A DNA stretch of 64,000 nt from Prorocentrum cordatum (GCA_963575745.1 CAUYUJ010022093.1:454331-518330); one strand, 5' to 3'. Positions 21,412 to 33,174 are shown, numbered from the stretch's first letter. Notes: generated from the letters alone by a model not told the origin. Translations and numbers: made by a program.

Positions 21412-21725
21412 ATTGGGGCCCCAAGAGGAGCCCCGAGAGAAGCTCAAGATGGCCCCAAGAGGGCCCCAAGACGCCTCTGTGATCATGGTGCCCTCTTGGG
21501 GCCCTCTGGGGGTCCTCTCGGGACTCCCCGATAGGGCTCCAAGACGGCCCATGAGGCCCTAAGAGTGCCCATGGGGGGCGGCCTGAGAGGAGCCCCGGGG
21601 GGGGCCTAAGATTGCCCCAAGAGGGCCCCAAGACGCCTCCATGATCATGGAGCCTTCATGGGGCCCTCTGGGGGACCCTCTCGGGACTCCCCGATAAGGC
21701 TCCAAGAGGGCACACGAGGCCTCGA
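21412..21725. repeat. Degenerate GGCCCCAAGAGG repeat with 172-bp duplication
   Basis: A block around 21440-21540 (AAGAGGGCCCCAAGACGCCT, a central TGATCATG, then CTCTCGGGACTCCCCGATA) recurs at about 21612-21712. The surrounding units belong to the CCAAGAGG family. Confidence 0.8.
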
Positions 21726-21729
21726 GTGC

Positions 21730-23030
21730 AGAAGGGGCCCTCCCTCTAAGGCGCGCGTCTCCTCCCTCCCTCCTCTCTCCTCCCTCTGCAGCCCCCAGGG
21801 GCTTTCGTGCCCCTTCAAGACGGGCGGGTGGCGGGGCCGATGGGTCGCAGGCGGGTCGCGAAGCGGGCGTCGCAGGCGCCGCGCCCATCCGCCCGCGCCC
21901 TAACTCTTATCCGCAGTTGCAGGGTGCTACGTATTCCTGGCGACTGCTTCTCCCCAGCCCGAGCTCCACACCACTGCTTGGGGCACTACCGCCTCTCAGG
22001 GACTTCCCAATCGCCGCGAGCACTCAAGATGATGGCAACTCCGACGCAAGAAAGGTTGGCCGAGTGCGCGAGGCGGTTGGATATTGGCAAGGACACAAGT
22101 TTAGCGGGCCAAACGACAGAATGAGCCAGCCAACGCGGACTGGGCGACAACTGAAACACCCAGAAATCCCATGGGCGACATTACCGATTGCCACAAGCGC
22201 TACTGGCTGGCGAATGTACTCACGATCTGCTCACATAGGCAACTGCTCGAAGTTCCCCCGAAACGCATCGCCGACGGCCCCTGTGGCAGCGGGCCTCCAA
22301 ACCCCGCTCAATCAAGGCAAAAGGGTCGTAGTAAGGGAAGGAACCATGCGAAACTAGGGCGCCCGTGTGTTTCAATGCCGTACACTGAACGTGCCAGATC
22401 GGCGATGCGATGGGGGGGTAGTAACAGGGCGAAGGAGGAGACAGATGATAACCACAATTGTAGACTTACGCCATTCACTAACGAACGCTAGACCTATTGG
22501 CGCGCGATGCGCGTCGTGAGTAGCACAGTTGACATGCGCAACCCTCTTTAATGGGTAGTTCGTATTGTGCGCATGAGAATGCGATTGCCTGATGGGCCCC
22601 CCTATTCTGGCCACAGCCCTTCCACATCTTACTACAATTTGCTTGCACGCCCCCCTTGCCTCTGCGCCAGGCTGGACGAGCGCGGGCCTGCGTTCCACTT
22701 GCAAGAGATGTCCTAGCAACTGCAACGTCCATGTTTTGAATCTGATTTATTGCGCGTTTGCGCGCGACGCCTCGACGACCGCTGCAACCAGTACGACGCC
22801 AACGCACACGAGGCGCGACGGTGCGAACCCATGCAAGTTTGAAAAAAATAAATCAAGGTCCCAGGACAATTCCTCAATCGACTTGTCTGGGTGGGAGGTC
22901 TGTCCGGGCCCGAATCGCCAAACATGGAGGTGGCAGCGCGTCCGCGGCGATTTTGAGAGGCATGGCTGCCGCGCAGGTCGGGCGGCGCTCTGAAGTAGCG
23001 AGCCGGCTTGAGCCAAGGTGTTTATAGTTC
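21730..23030. other. No gene recognised
   Basis: Unique-looking sequence with open frames up to about 145 residues. None shows a motif I can name. A weak spliced-leader-like match on the minus strand near 23007-23027 was rejected. Confidence 0.4.
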
Positions 23031-23034
23031 TTGA

Positions 23035-24115
23035 CAAGATACGAGCTCCCACCCCCAGCGCAGCCCTGTGGCGTCGAGGAAATGCCACGCCTGCCACGCC
23101 CTGGGAGCCTGCAGCGCATAGGGCCCCCACCCCCGGCGCACCCCCTGTGGCGGCGAGGAAATGCCACGCCTGCCGCGCCCTGGGAGCCTGCAACGCACTG
23201 GGCCCCCACCCCCAGCGCACCCCCTGTGGCGTCGAGGAAATGCCACTCCTGCTAGGCCCTGCGACATTCGGTCGTATCCGCGGTGGGCCCCCACCCCCAG
23301 CGCACCCCGTGTGGCGTCGAGGAAATGCCGCGCCTGCTAAGCCCTGCGACATTGGCGTGTATAGAGACCGCGGTGGGCCCCCACCCCCAGCGCGCCCCCT
23401 GCGGCGCCCAGGAAATGCCACGCCCTGTGGTGTCGAGGAAGTGGCACGCCTGCCACACTTTGCAAAGCCGCAACGGACAAGGAGACCACCACCAGCGCAG
23501 CCTCTGTGGTGTCGAGGAAGTGGCACACCTGCCACGCGTTGCGAGCCCGAGTGGATAGGGAGACAACCCCCGGCGCGCCCCCTGTGGAGTCGAGAAAATG
23601 CCACGCCTGCCGCGCTTTCCAAACCCGAAACGGACGGGGAGACCACCCCCAGCGCTGCCCCTGCGGTGTCGAGGAACTGCCACGCCTGCTACGCTTTGCG
23701 AGCTCGAAACGGATAGGGCAACCGCCCCCGGCGCACCCCCTATGGTGTCGAGGGGGTGCCACGCCTGCCATGCTTTGCGAAACCGAAACGGATGGGGAGA
23801 CCGCCCCCGGCGCACCCCCTGAGATGCCGGGGAACTGCCACGCCTGCCACGCTTTGCTAGCCCGAAACGGATAGGGAGACCCCCCCCAGCGCACCCCGCG
23901 CGGCGCCGAGGAAGTGCAACGCCTGCCGCGCTCTGCGAGCCCGAAATGGATAGGGAGACCACCCCCGGCGCACCCCCTGCGGTGTCGAGAAAGTGCCACG
24001 CCTGCCACGCCCTGCGAGACTGGCACGCATAGAGGCCGCGCTGAGGGACCACCCCTTGCGCACCCCCTCTGCCGACGAGAGTGCCACGTCTGCCGCGCCG
24101 TGCGCCATGGGCCGC
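23035..24115. repeat. Satellite B, second array
   Basis: Units of about 79-80 bases with CCCCCAGCGCACCCCCTGTG, GTGTCGAGGAAATGCCACGC and, in the right half, CGAAACGGATAGGGAGACC. Units in the left half carry CCCTGGGAGCCTGCA instead of the CGAAACGGATAGGG segment. The 366- and 432-residue minus frames are repeat translations. Confidence 0.92.
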
Positions 24116-24309
24116 ATAGAAGCTCCTGCGACGCAGTGCGATGGAGGAGGGGAGGAGGGAGGAGAGGAGGCGCGAGGAGACGCGGGCGCGACGCGGCAGG
24201 GAAGAAAAACATAACCCCACGAAACATGTGGGGACAAAAAAAGAAGGGAAGAGTGAGGCGTGAGTGTCGCGGGTGCGGCGCGGCAGAGAATTCCATAACC
24301 CCACGAAAC

Positions 24310-24640
24310 GCGCGGGGAAAAACCTGAGCCGGCATCCGGCCGGCACCCGCACCGCGCCCCCCCACCACGTCTGACACTCCGATCCTCCTGGGTCCTCTTT
24401 CTGAGCTTGTCAAGGACCCCCCACCCCGCGAAAACCTGCGCCAGCGCCCGGCCGCTTCACACCGCGCCCTCCCACCACGTCTGACACCCCCACCATCCTG
24501 GATCCTCTTTCTGAGCTTGTCAAAGACTCCCCACCCAACAAAACCTGCGCCGGCACCTGGCGAACGCCCACGCCGCCCCCCCGCCGCGTCGATCTGACAC
24601 CCCCACACCCCGCTGGACCCTCTTTCAAGGACCATCCTAC
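24310..24640. repeat. Satellite A, second array (about 3 units)
   Basis: Units with CCCCCACCACGTCTGACACT and CCTCTTTCTGAGCTTGTCAA match the array at 16.3-17.8 kb. As there, it lies next to satellite B (end 24115) and next to a coding remnant (start 24645). The spacer 24116-24309 holds GGAGGAGGGGAGGAGGGAGG and an AACCCCACGAAAC duplication. Confidence 0.88.
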
Positions 24641-24644
24641 AAAA

Positions 24645-25530
24645 TACGGCGCTCGTCCAGGAAGGTCCGCGCCGGGGTCCGCATCGGCAGGCTCAGGTTC
24701 CCTGGCGCCCACTCTCGGCTCTCCGCCTCCAGCTTGCCCAGGGCCGCGGCCTGCTCGGACAAGATGCGCTTGTAAGGGCCGGTGCACTCGTCGCTGATTA
24801 CGAACTCGCACGCGCGCCGGGCCGGCGCGTCGCGGGGCAGACTCTGGGACTTCTCATCGGTAGCAAGACAGCCTCGAGGCCTGGACCTTCTGCTGGTAGC
24901 CCTCCCTGCCGCGCGGCTAGCGCGGCTTTCCCTGCCAGAGGTCCAGGGGCCGCAGCAGCAGGACGTTTTCCCCGGGAAGGCCCCACAACGGCTCCGGGAT
25001 CTCGGCCACCGTCGGGGCGGGGCGGGGCCGGTGGCAGCGCTTGCAGGGCCGCGACAACGGCGCGAGGTCGGGCCAGCCCAAGCTCCTCTACGTCAGCTTC
25101 TCCGGGGTGCGCATGCCGCAGCGCTCGCAGACAGACCGACTTCCATGGTGGAGCCAGGCCGCCCCGGCCCACTCCGCGGGAGACATCCACAGCGCGCAGG
25201 CCTCCGGGTTCGCCAAGTCGTTGCGCCGCATCCACCGGTGGGCGCCCCGCGGGATCTCCCTCTCGCGCTGCTCCCCGTGGCCGCTCTTGACCCAGACGAC
25301 GCCGCGGGAGACGATGCCGAGCAGCGCAGCCCGGGCGCGACAAAAGGCAGCGACCTTGCCGCAGGTCCAACCGCAGCTTTGGCGCTCACGCGGCATGAGG
25401 GGCAGACAAGCGCCTCGGAAGAAAAGGTGTGACTCTGGCTGGAAGCCATTAGTGGCGCGGTTTCCTGGGCACACCCTTCGGCGGCGACCGCCGCGGGTTT
25501 CGGTGAGACCCCTTCCGCCACGCATTTGGA
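24645..25530 (-). pseudogene. Retroposed Cys-rich protein fragment
   Basis: Reading the minus strand across frame changes: SEALVCPSCRVSAKA, then GKVAAFCRARAALLGIVSRG, SPAEWAGAAWLHHGSRSVC followed by ERCG, a CKRC pair, and EIPEPLWGLPGENVLLLRPL. Next come REGYQQKVQASRL, then CEFVISDECTGPYKRILSEQ and RTPARTFLDERRIL before a stop at about 24650. The paired cysteines followed by a Leu-Arg-Pro block and a Gly-Tyr module match, from memory, the N-terminal part of a protein family expanded in dinoflagellates with a layout like Helitron-associated proteins. At least three frame changes break it. A leader relic upstream suggests retroposition. Confidence 0.45.
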
Positions 25531-25735
25531 CGCCCGAAATGGGTACGGAAAGAATGGGTACGATGCCCAACAACAAATGTTGTCCCCAACCAACAACGGC
25601 CGCTGTTGGGCAGGCGGCCTCTGTCTTGAATTGACACAAGCCGCGGCGGCGTTGACAGCGAATCCGGTTCAAAATCAACAGGAACTGCTGTTGAACATTG
25701 TACCCATTCTTTCCGCACCCGTTTCGGGCGTCCAG
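25528..25735. mobile_element. Short TIR element (MITE-like, 208 bp)
   Basis: The left end, starting GGACGCCCGAAATGGGTACG, and the right end, finishing CACCCGTTTCGGGCGTCC, are inverted repeats of about 38 bases with a few mismatches (GGAAAGAATGGGTAC is shared exactly). The interior is not related between halves and has no coding capacity. No clear target-site duplication is visible. It lies between the leader relic and the broken gene on the minus strand. Confidence 0.75.
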
Positions 25736-25783
25736 AACGCAGGCACGACAGCAAAACCAGGGAGCGAGCGGATCGCCGAAGAC

Positions 25784-25805
25784 CTTGAGCCGAAACGGCC
25801 ACGGA
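25784..25805 (-). other. Relic dinoflagellate spliced leader
   Basis: Minus strand from 25805 to 25784 matches the 22-nt DinoSL at 19 positions. The three differences (positions 6, 10 and 14 of the leader) are all transitions, as expected from decay of a once exact copy. It ends GGCTCAAG intact. It lies 5' of the broken Cys-rich gene on the same strand. Confidence 0.7.
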
Positions 25806-25929
25806 GGCCTGCCCGAGAGAGAAGCGCGGACACCCACGAAGTTGCCACTTACTGAATATCAGAGCTGGCTCTTTTCGTTTTTCGAGCGTCGTCCACAAGG
25901 TCGCCGTGCCGACTGGACCCACAGACCAG

Positions 25930-26265
25930 GGGGGACCATGGAAGAATCAGGACTGCACACCAGGACGAAACTGATAGCAACCTCGCCTTACAGAGCGAAT
26001 GGTTTACAAACCGAGATTGTATCGGAAGTTGGTCAAGAGCCCCAAAAGGGGGAACCTGTGCCACAACATGTGGAGGTTTGGACCTGCGGGCCTGCCAAGG
26101 AAGGCCCAGACCAGGATGCCCCGGGAGAAGGAGAGGACACGCTCCCCGACGGAGCGGGGGGCGTGGAAGGTCCGTGGAGCAATCGGGGCTGGAAACCACG
26201 CCGAAATTGCGAGCGACCTCGGCTTACAGAGCGGGCGGTGTGCGGACCGAGGTTGCTCCCCTTTT
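25930..26265. repeat. Diverged direct duplication, spacing about 235 bp
   Basis: 25937-26030 and 26171-26262 share order and many bases: CCxTGGAxxAATC, then a CTTACAGAGCG block and ACCGAGxTTG. Divergence is high, so an old duplication. The flanking 26266-26545 shows no gene. Confidence 0.65.
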
Positions 26266-26547
26266 CCCTCTCACTCCTTTGCACGGTTCGGCCGTCCCCC
26301 TCTTTGCTGCCGCACTTCCCTAATCACCTCAACTCGCCTGGACATCGTTTCTGGATGGGCTGGTGGGGATATTTTTGTCGCGACCGCAGGCGAGAGCGCC
26401 GACGGCGAGTAGGGTCGAGCGGGCACGCGCGAGCCTAATTGCCTAACGCCGACGGGCCGGCGGCCTAAGCAGCACCTAAGCGGGCCGGTCAGCGCGAGGG
26501 GGTGCGGGCTGCAGCTGCCAGGAACCAGGTCGGGGGAGCCGCAATCG

Positions 26548-26682
26548 ACCCCTCCCGCCCCAAGAGGCCCCCAAGAGCCCCCCAAGAGGCCCTGGGGGCC
26601 CCCAAGACGCCGCCAAGGAGCCCCAAAAGACTCCCAAGAGGTCCCCAAGAGGCCCCCAAGAGGCCCTAAAGAGGGCTCCAGG
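26548..26682. repeat. Degenerate CCCCAAGAGGCC repeat
   Basis: Eight or more CCCCAAGAGG/CCAAGACG blocks in 130 bases, same family as elsewhere in the window. Confidence 0.8.
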
Positions 26683-26802
26683 GTCGGCGGAATGAGCGAA
26701 GCGACTAAATAAGTACAGTTTGGTTTGGGTTTTTAATGAAATCACACCAGAGCAATCAGTGGATGGTTTGAATCTCGCCTCGGCATTCCCACACATTATG
26801 GC

Positions 26803-26925
26803 AATGGAGCGAAGCTTCCGCGCGTTGAGCGAAGTTCAAGCTCAAGCTAAAAGAGAACTATACAATGGAGCGAAGCTTCCGCGCGTTGAGCGGAAGTTCA
26901 AGCTCAAGCGCATACAGCTGGACTT
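26803..26925. repeat. Tandem duplication, about 63-bp unit
   Basis: CAATGGAGCGAAGCTTCCGC and CGTTGAGCG(G)AAGTTCAAGC occur twice in a row; a partial third unit follows near 26944. Confidence 0.85.
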
Positions 26926-26929
26926 CAAA

Positions 26930-28285
26930 TAATTTGGATCGAAAATGGAGCGACGCTCACAGCCAAGGCAGAACATCAAGCTCAAGCTAATGTGAAGGGG
27001 AGCCCCAGGTTACCGTGGGCCTGCAGAAGGTGGGTCTCCTTTCTGCGGTCCAGGCGGCGCCAGAGCACCGCTCCCCTCGGATCCTGGAAGCCATGTAGAG
27101 CAACTACATCGCATTTACATATCCAGGGGTTCGGAGACCTCGGGCCCGTGGAGGCATGAGGCAAACAACGGATCATACGAGAAGGGCGGAGGGGAAAACG
27201 CAGAATACCCACCCGACAATTCCCACCCGATAATTCCTGGCCCACCCTGACCCTTCACTTGGCGCCCCACCTGGCCCCCCCCCAACTCGCCGCGCCATTC
27301 TCATACTCTGGCTTTCTGTTCTGGGGGGCACCCACTGGACAATTCATGGACCAGAAGGCCCAAAGAACCGCCACGATGGCGGAAGATGGCCACATGTGGC
27401 CCACGATGGCCTCCAAGATGTTTCGACGATGCCCCACCCAGATGGCCTGAAAAACTGTCCAAGATACTCTGAAGACGGTCTACAATTATGTTACTCCCAT
27501 CGTACTTCAAGACCACATGCCAGAAATCATTTCGAACACCCGGCAAACATGTCGAACGGGTGCTGAAACAATCTCGAAACAGTGCCGGACGAGTGCCCCC
27601 CAGGGCCCGACACGTGAAAACCCTGGAGTTTCGGTACTTTTCTGGAGCTCGAGAGTCCTTCTGGCGATCCAGGCGAAAGTCGGTTGGAACGTCGGAAATC
27701 TCCGAGGGCTCGGGGACAATCTCCAGCCAGGCCCGAAGAGGCCCGAAGCACTGAGTCCGCCGACCCTGTCGGCGTGCGCGAGGGGGAGATTCGAGGCCCG
27801 TCGTCCTGGAATGATCGGGCGTGTCCCCCATACAGGGGGATGTTGGGCGAAAAATGTGCAAAACCGTTTTTTTGTTTTTTTCAAGAAAAAAAACATGCTC
27901 CAACATAGTCAAAACATCGTCCCCGCATTATGTTTTGACTGTAGTGGGACAGGCCCGGCTTCATCCTGGAGTGACCCTGGGAGACGAGCGTTCCTTCGAT
28001 TCGAACGTTCCATCCTCGGAGACCCTCCCGAGACCCCTTTTTTCACCCCGAGGCGAATCGAGCCAGGCCATAATCGAAGTCCTGCTCGAGTCGAAATGAA
28101 GCCCCTCTCCCTTTGATCCCTGCCCCGCCCGAGGGGGGGGGGGGGGTCCTGGGAGGGGGTCCTGGGAGAGGATCCCGGGGGGGGGGGTCCCGGGTCAGAA
28201 TGCAACCGATCCCTTCCGTTTTCGGGTCGCCTTCGAAGAAGTTTGGCCCTCTGTCGGCAATTCAGGCCCATGAGAATCCAAGAGA
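26930..28285. other. No gene recognised; G-rich runs at 28130-28190
   Basis: Open frames of 100-200 residues overlap on both strands (27301-27912 minus, 27517-28116 plus) without motifs. A G-run of 14 lies near 28133 and another run of G lies near 28179; these could form G-quadruplexes. Confidence 0.4.
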
Positions 28286-28287
28286 GG

Positions 28288-28632
28288 CCTGAAAGATCGC
28301 TCCAAGACTCCCAAGAAGCCCCCCAAGACGGCCGAAGAGGCCTCCAAGACGGCCCAAGAGGCCTCCAGGAGCACTCCTAGAAGTGCCTCAAGAGGGACAA
28401 ATCATAGATTCGCTTAGTGGTTTGAAGGATTTGGCCGTTCTGGCCTTTTGGCTTCCCGACGCACCAAGACGGCCCAAAAGGCCCCCAGGATTGCCCCAAG
28501 ACGGCCCAATAGGTCTCCAAGATGGCCCCGCAACGGCCAAAGAGGGCCCCAAGACTGCTCAAGGAGGCCTCCAAGACGGCCCAACAGCCCGCCATAACGG
28601 CTCCCTGAACCAGATCCTGGAGGCCTAAACGG
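28288..28632. repeat. Degenerate CCCAAGACGGCC repeat
   Basis: Repeated CCAAGACGGCCCAAGAGGCC blocks with interruptions. Confidence 0.78.
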
Positions 28633-28693
28633 AAAGAAACCTGCAAGATATCGAGAATCGACGAAACTCGACGAAGAATGGCCCACGAACCGA

Positions 28694-28796
28694 GGAGGAG
28701 GAGGAGTAGGAGGAGGAGAAGGAGGGAGGAGGAGGAGAAGGAGGAGGAGGAGGAGGAGGAAGAGGAGGAGGAGGAGGAGGAGGAGGAGAAGGAGCA
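28694..28796. repeat. (GGA)n microsatellite, left arm of inverted pair
   Basis: GGA/GAG triplets for about 100 bases; complementary to the CTC tract at 28911-29140. Confidence 0.9.
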
Positions 28797-28910
28797 GCAT
28801 AACGAGAACGAGGACTAGAAAATGGAGACAGAGGAGAGGGAGGAGGGGGAGCCCGAATCAAGTGAAAACCTCCGAAGATCACGAGCGAGACCGGACGGCA
28901 CTGCACCCAC

Positions 28911-29140
28911 CGTCCTCCTCCGTTTCTTCATTCTCTTCATCCTCATCGTCATCCTCCTCCTCCGCGTCCTCCTCCTCCTCCTCCTCCTCCTCGCCCTCCA
29001 GCTCTTCTTCCTACTCTGGTTCCTCGTCGTCGTCCTCCTCCTCCTCCTCCTCCTCCTCCCTCCTCCTCCTCCTCCTCCTCCTCCTCCTCCTCCTCCTCCT
29101 CCTCCTCCTCCTCCTCCTCCTCCTCCTCCTCCCCCCTCTC
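28911..29140. repeat. (CTC)n microsatellite, right arm of inverted pair
   Basis: CTC/TCC triplets for about 230 bases, almost uninterrupted over the last 90. Encodes Leu, Ser or Pro runs on the plus strand. Confidence 0.92.
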
Positions 29141-29272
29141 CTCCTCGACATTCTTTCCAAGGTTAGCGGAGCCGGCCGTAGGGCCTTTGCAATATCCTTC
29201 AATCGTCGAAGCATTTCCGCATCAACGCGCTGTCCGTTTTTCCCCGAACAGCTTGCTGAACGGGGTGCTGTC

Positions 29273-30498
29273 GTTCCCCAAACAGCTTGCTGAACGGGGT
29301 GCTGCTGTGGTAGAAGCTAACTCCGGCCGAGGGAAAGGGGAGCAGAGACATCCTCACAAAAATCTGATGCTCCGGGCCGTTTCGCTTGAGACATCCTCAC
29401 CACTCTGGTTTCTGAGTTGGCCGGATTGGCCGTTTCGCCTGAGACATACTCGAACAAATGCGCTCCGGGACGCCGCGCGAGAGGTGGTCCGGGCCGTTTC
29501 GCTTGAGACATCCTCCAAACTCTGAGCCCCGAGGTGCCGTGCGGGAGGTGGTCCGGCCCGTTTCGCCTGAGACATCCTCCAAACCCTGAGCTCCCAGATG
29601 CCGCGCGAGAGGTGGTCCGGCCCGTATCGCCTGAGACATCCTCCAAACTCTCAGCTCTGAGATGCCGTGCGCGAGGTGGTCCGGCGCGTTTCGCCTAAGA
29701 GATCCTCGCAACTCTGAATTCTGAGATGCCGCGCACGAGGTGGTCCAGCCCATCTCGCCTGAGACATCCTCGCAACTCTGACCTCGGAGATGCCGCGCGC
29801 GACGTGGTCCAGCCCGTTTCGCCTGAGACATCCTCCAAACTCTGAGCCCTGATATGCCGTGTGCGAGGTGGTCCGGCCCGTTTCGCCTGAGACATCCTCC
29901 AAACTCTGCGCTCTCTGATGCCGCGCGAGAGGTGGTCCGACCCGTTTCGCTTGAGACATCCTCCAAACTCTGAGCCCCGAGATGCCGCCCAAGGGGTGGT
30001 CTGGCCCGTTTCACTTTAGACATCCTCGCACTTTTGTATTCTGAGATGCCGCGCGAGAGGTGGTCCGGCCCGTTTCGTTTGAGACGTCCTCGAAACTCTG
30101 AGCTCTGAGATGCCGCGCGCGAGTTGGTCTGGCCCGTTTCGCCTGAGACATCCTCCAAACTCTGAGCTCCCGGATGCCGCGCAAGAGGTGGTCCAGCCCA
30201 TCTCGCCTGAGACATCCTCGCAACTCTGACCTCGGAGATGCCGCGCGCGACGTGGTCCAGCCCGTTTCGCCTGAGACATCCTCGCAACTCTGACCTCGGA
30301 AATGCCCTGCGCGAGGTGGTCCGGCCCGTCTCGCCTGAGACACCCTCGCAACTCTGAGCTCTGAGATGCCGTGCGCAAGGTGGTCTGGCCCGTTTCGCAC
30401 AAGACATTCTAGCAACTCTGAGCTCCCAGATGCCGCGCAAGAGGTGGTCCAGCCTGGGGGCCCAGAAAACCACATGTTACAGATCCCCCCTGGGAGCC
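29273..30498. repeat. 64-bp satellite cassette, copy 2
   Basis: Same leader (CCCCAAACAGCTTGCTGAAC onward), about 17 units of 64 bases and the same tail (CCACATGTTACAGATCCCCC) as 12199-13421, in the same orientation and nearly the same total length. Immediately before it, 29247-29272 repeats part of the leader once more. The order of unit variants is similar but not identical between copies, so units were exchanged or lost after duplication. Confidence 0.93.
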
Positions 30499-30720
30499 GG
30501 AAGACATGCCGAAGACTGCCCAAAAAGCCCCCAGAAGGCCCACAGAGGCCCACAAAAGGCTTGATGAAGCCCCGAAGACGCTTCCAACTGGCCCCGAACA
30601 GGCCCCTCTGAAGCCCCGTAAAAGCCCCCAAGGGTTTCAAACAATGCATCCAAAACGCCTTGTGGAGGCCCCCAAGCTGCCTCCAAGACCCCCCCCGAAA
30701 AAACCCAAACTGGGCCCAAT
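30499..30720. repeat. Degenerate CCCAAAAGCCCCCAGAAGG repeat
   Basis: Another block of the CCAAGA-type family following the satellite cassette. Confidence 0.65.
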
Positions 30721-32685
30721 GATTCCACGACGCTTACGTCTGAACACAAGCGCTGCAATACAAAAGGCTCCGCCACGCATTCACATGTTCCCCAATCTTC
30801 GGTGTCCTCCACATCCATGATCTCACAAGGGCCCGCACAGGACAGACAAGGCCCCGCAAAGAACTGCGACGCAGACTGCTCTTGCACAAAACGTGCGTAA
30901 ATCGGCGAGGTGTCAGGCCAAAGACGGCCAACACCTGGCCCCAAAGAGGCCGTCCAACAACCGCCGAACATCTCCGACAACGGCCGAAAATCTCCTCATC
31001 TTCGTCGAGCTATTCCTTCTCCCCTTCCCCCTCTTCCACTTCCCGCTCCCTCCTGCTCCTCATCCCCAACATCCTGCTACTCCTGCCCCTCCCCCCTCCA
31101 CCGCTCTCCAACTCATCATGATCATCCTCCTCCTCGTCCTACTCCGTTGCCTCCAGTCCGGATCCCCATCATCATCCTCACCGCTCGCCGTCGTCGCCGG
31201 TCATGACCGCCATCGCGCGCTTCCAGCAGCAACGGCAGCGTCCCAGATCGGCGACACTGGCCGGACGCCACTACAATATGTGTATGCTACCAAACGGGCC
31301 TCTCGCGCGCGCATGTCGAAATCGTTCATTCGCACTCTGCGCGCGTGCTGTCACAAGAACCCCTTACACAACAAACAAAAAACTGGGCGACGTCCACATT
31401 TGCGCATCGTCGCGAGCGCATGCCGACGTGTTTCAAGTCTTTCGGTGCCGCAAAGACTTTACAAACGAGTGTCCTGACAACATGTGAAAACACATGGGTG
31501 TGCAACGTCAGTTTTCAAAGAAGCCTGCGCTCCCTGTCTGGCGGATTCTCAAGAAAACCATCGGCCTTTTGCATATTCATCAAATTCTGCCCAGCGGGCC
31601 TCGAGCGCCGCTTGTCCAACTCATCAAAACGCTTTTGCTTGCGTGCTGGGGGGGGGGGGGGGGCACCATCCGTGTCTAAGAACACCACGCGGGGCATTCG
31701 CGCGGATCGGCCGCGCGCGCATATCGAACATTCTCAAAAACTTCCTCGCCAAAGCGAGGGCATTGTCATCGTTATCGGCGGACGTGATGCACATCGGCGC
31801 CGTCATTGGTCTTGCCGTCGTAATCACCACCATCGCCACCATCATCGTTACTCTCATCATCGTGTCTACCGTTGTCGGCGTCGCCATGATACCGCGCCCG
31901 CCACGCTCGCCGGCTTGCACTGAAGCGCCCGCGGGAAGTGCCCAGCGGTCAGCGCCGCCGCAGCCGCGTCCGTCGCGCCGCAAAAGCTGGTCTCTGCGCG
32001 CGCCAGCATGCGCTGGCTAGCGCGGTCGCGAAAATGCACCAGCCAACGCCAAGCACTCATCGCAATGGCTGGCGCATGGGTTTTGCAAACTTAGTTGCGG
32101 GTGGGATGTTTGCAAAAGCGTTAAATGTGTCAATTCGTTTGTTGAAATAGATTTCACAACACGGATTCCCCTAAGAAAGAATCAAGATCCACCGCCCTCC
32201 CGAGCCCAGACTTGCCGCCCCCCCCCCAGGGATCTCCAGATTACGTGTGAGTCTGCGCCATCATCCATGCTGACTATGACTCCGCACTACCCCAGCCGAG
32301 GCGGAGTTCGCCCCCCCTCCCATGCTCTGCAAAAAAATACATGCGCGCACTATCTATACACAAAGGTATCAGGACTCCCTAGCAACAAATTAGACGAAAT
32401 GCGCACGTGCGCGTTGTCGCGCGAATGCCGGGCTCAATCCATCAGCCCGACGAAGGACCCAGCCATGCGCAGCCGCGAATGCCGCGAACGATATAAGACG
32501 GAGGAGGGGGGGCCCGCGGTGGCCCAAGCCCCGCGCGCGGCCGCTTTATCTTCGTGTTCTTCCAAGCGCATTCTCCGCTCTCTGCGTTTCCGTTGCGCGT
32601 TGCGCTTGTCTGTATATGTCATGGCCTGTGCCCGTTGCGCGGCCGCTGCGTCTCCATGTTCTTCCCAGCTTATGACCCACTTTCT
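30721..32685. other. No gene recognised
   Basis: Includes a pyrimidine-rich stretch (31010-31180), a G-run of 12 at about 31650, and ATCATCGCC-type triplets at 31800-31880 that give a pseudo-hydrophobic Ile/Val peptide. Frames overlap on both strands and lack motifs. Confidence 0.4.
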
Positions 32686-32687
32686 CT

Positions 32688-33070
<383 letters not shown>

Positions 33071-33174
33071 TGTTGCAGTTGCCTGCGGAATTATTCGTTC
33101 CTCGCTTTGGCCTTAGCTCCGCGCGGCGGTTTGGTCGCGTTTTTCCCCCCAGCTCACGTCTTCTCGCCCTGATG

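Noticed and set aside
23007-23027. Spliced-leader-like sequence on the minus strand
   Set aside because: Only 15 of 21 positions match. The last ten bases of the leader are perfect, but the rest is too diverged to claim without a recognisable gene downstream.
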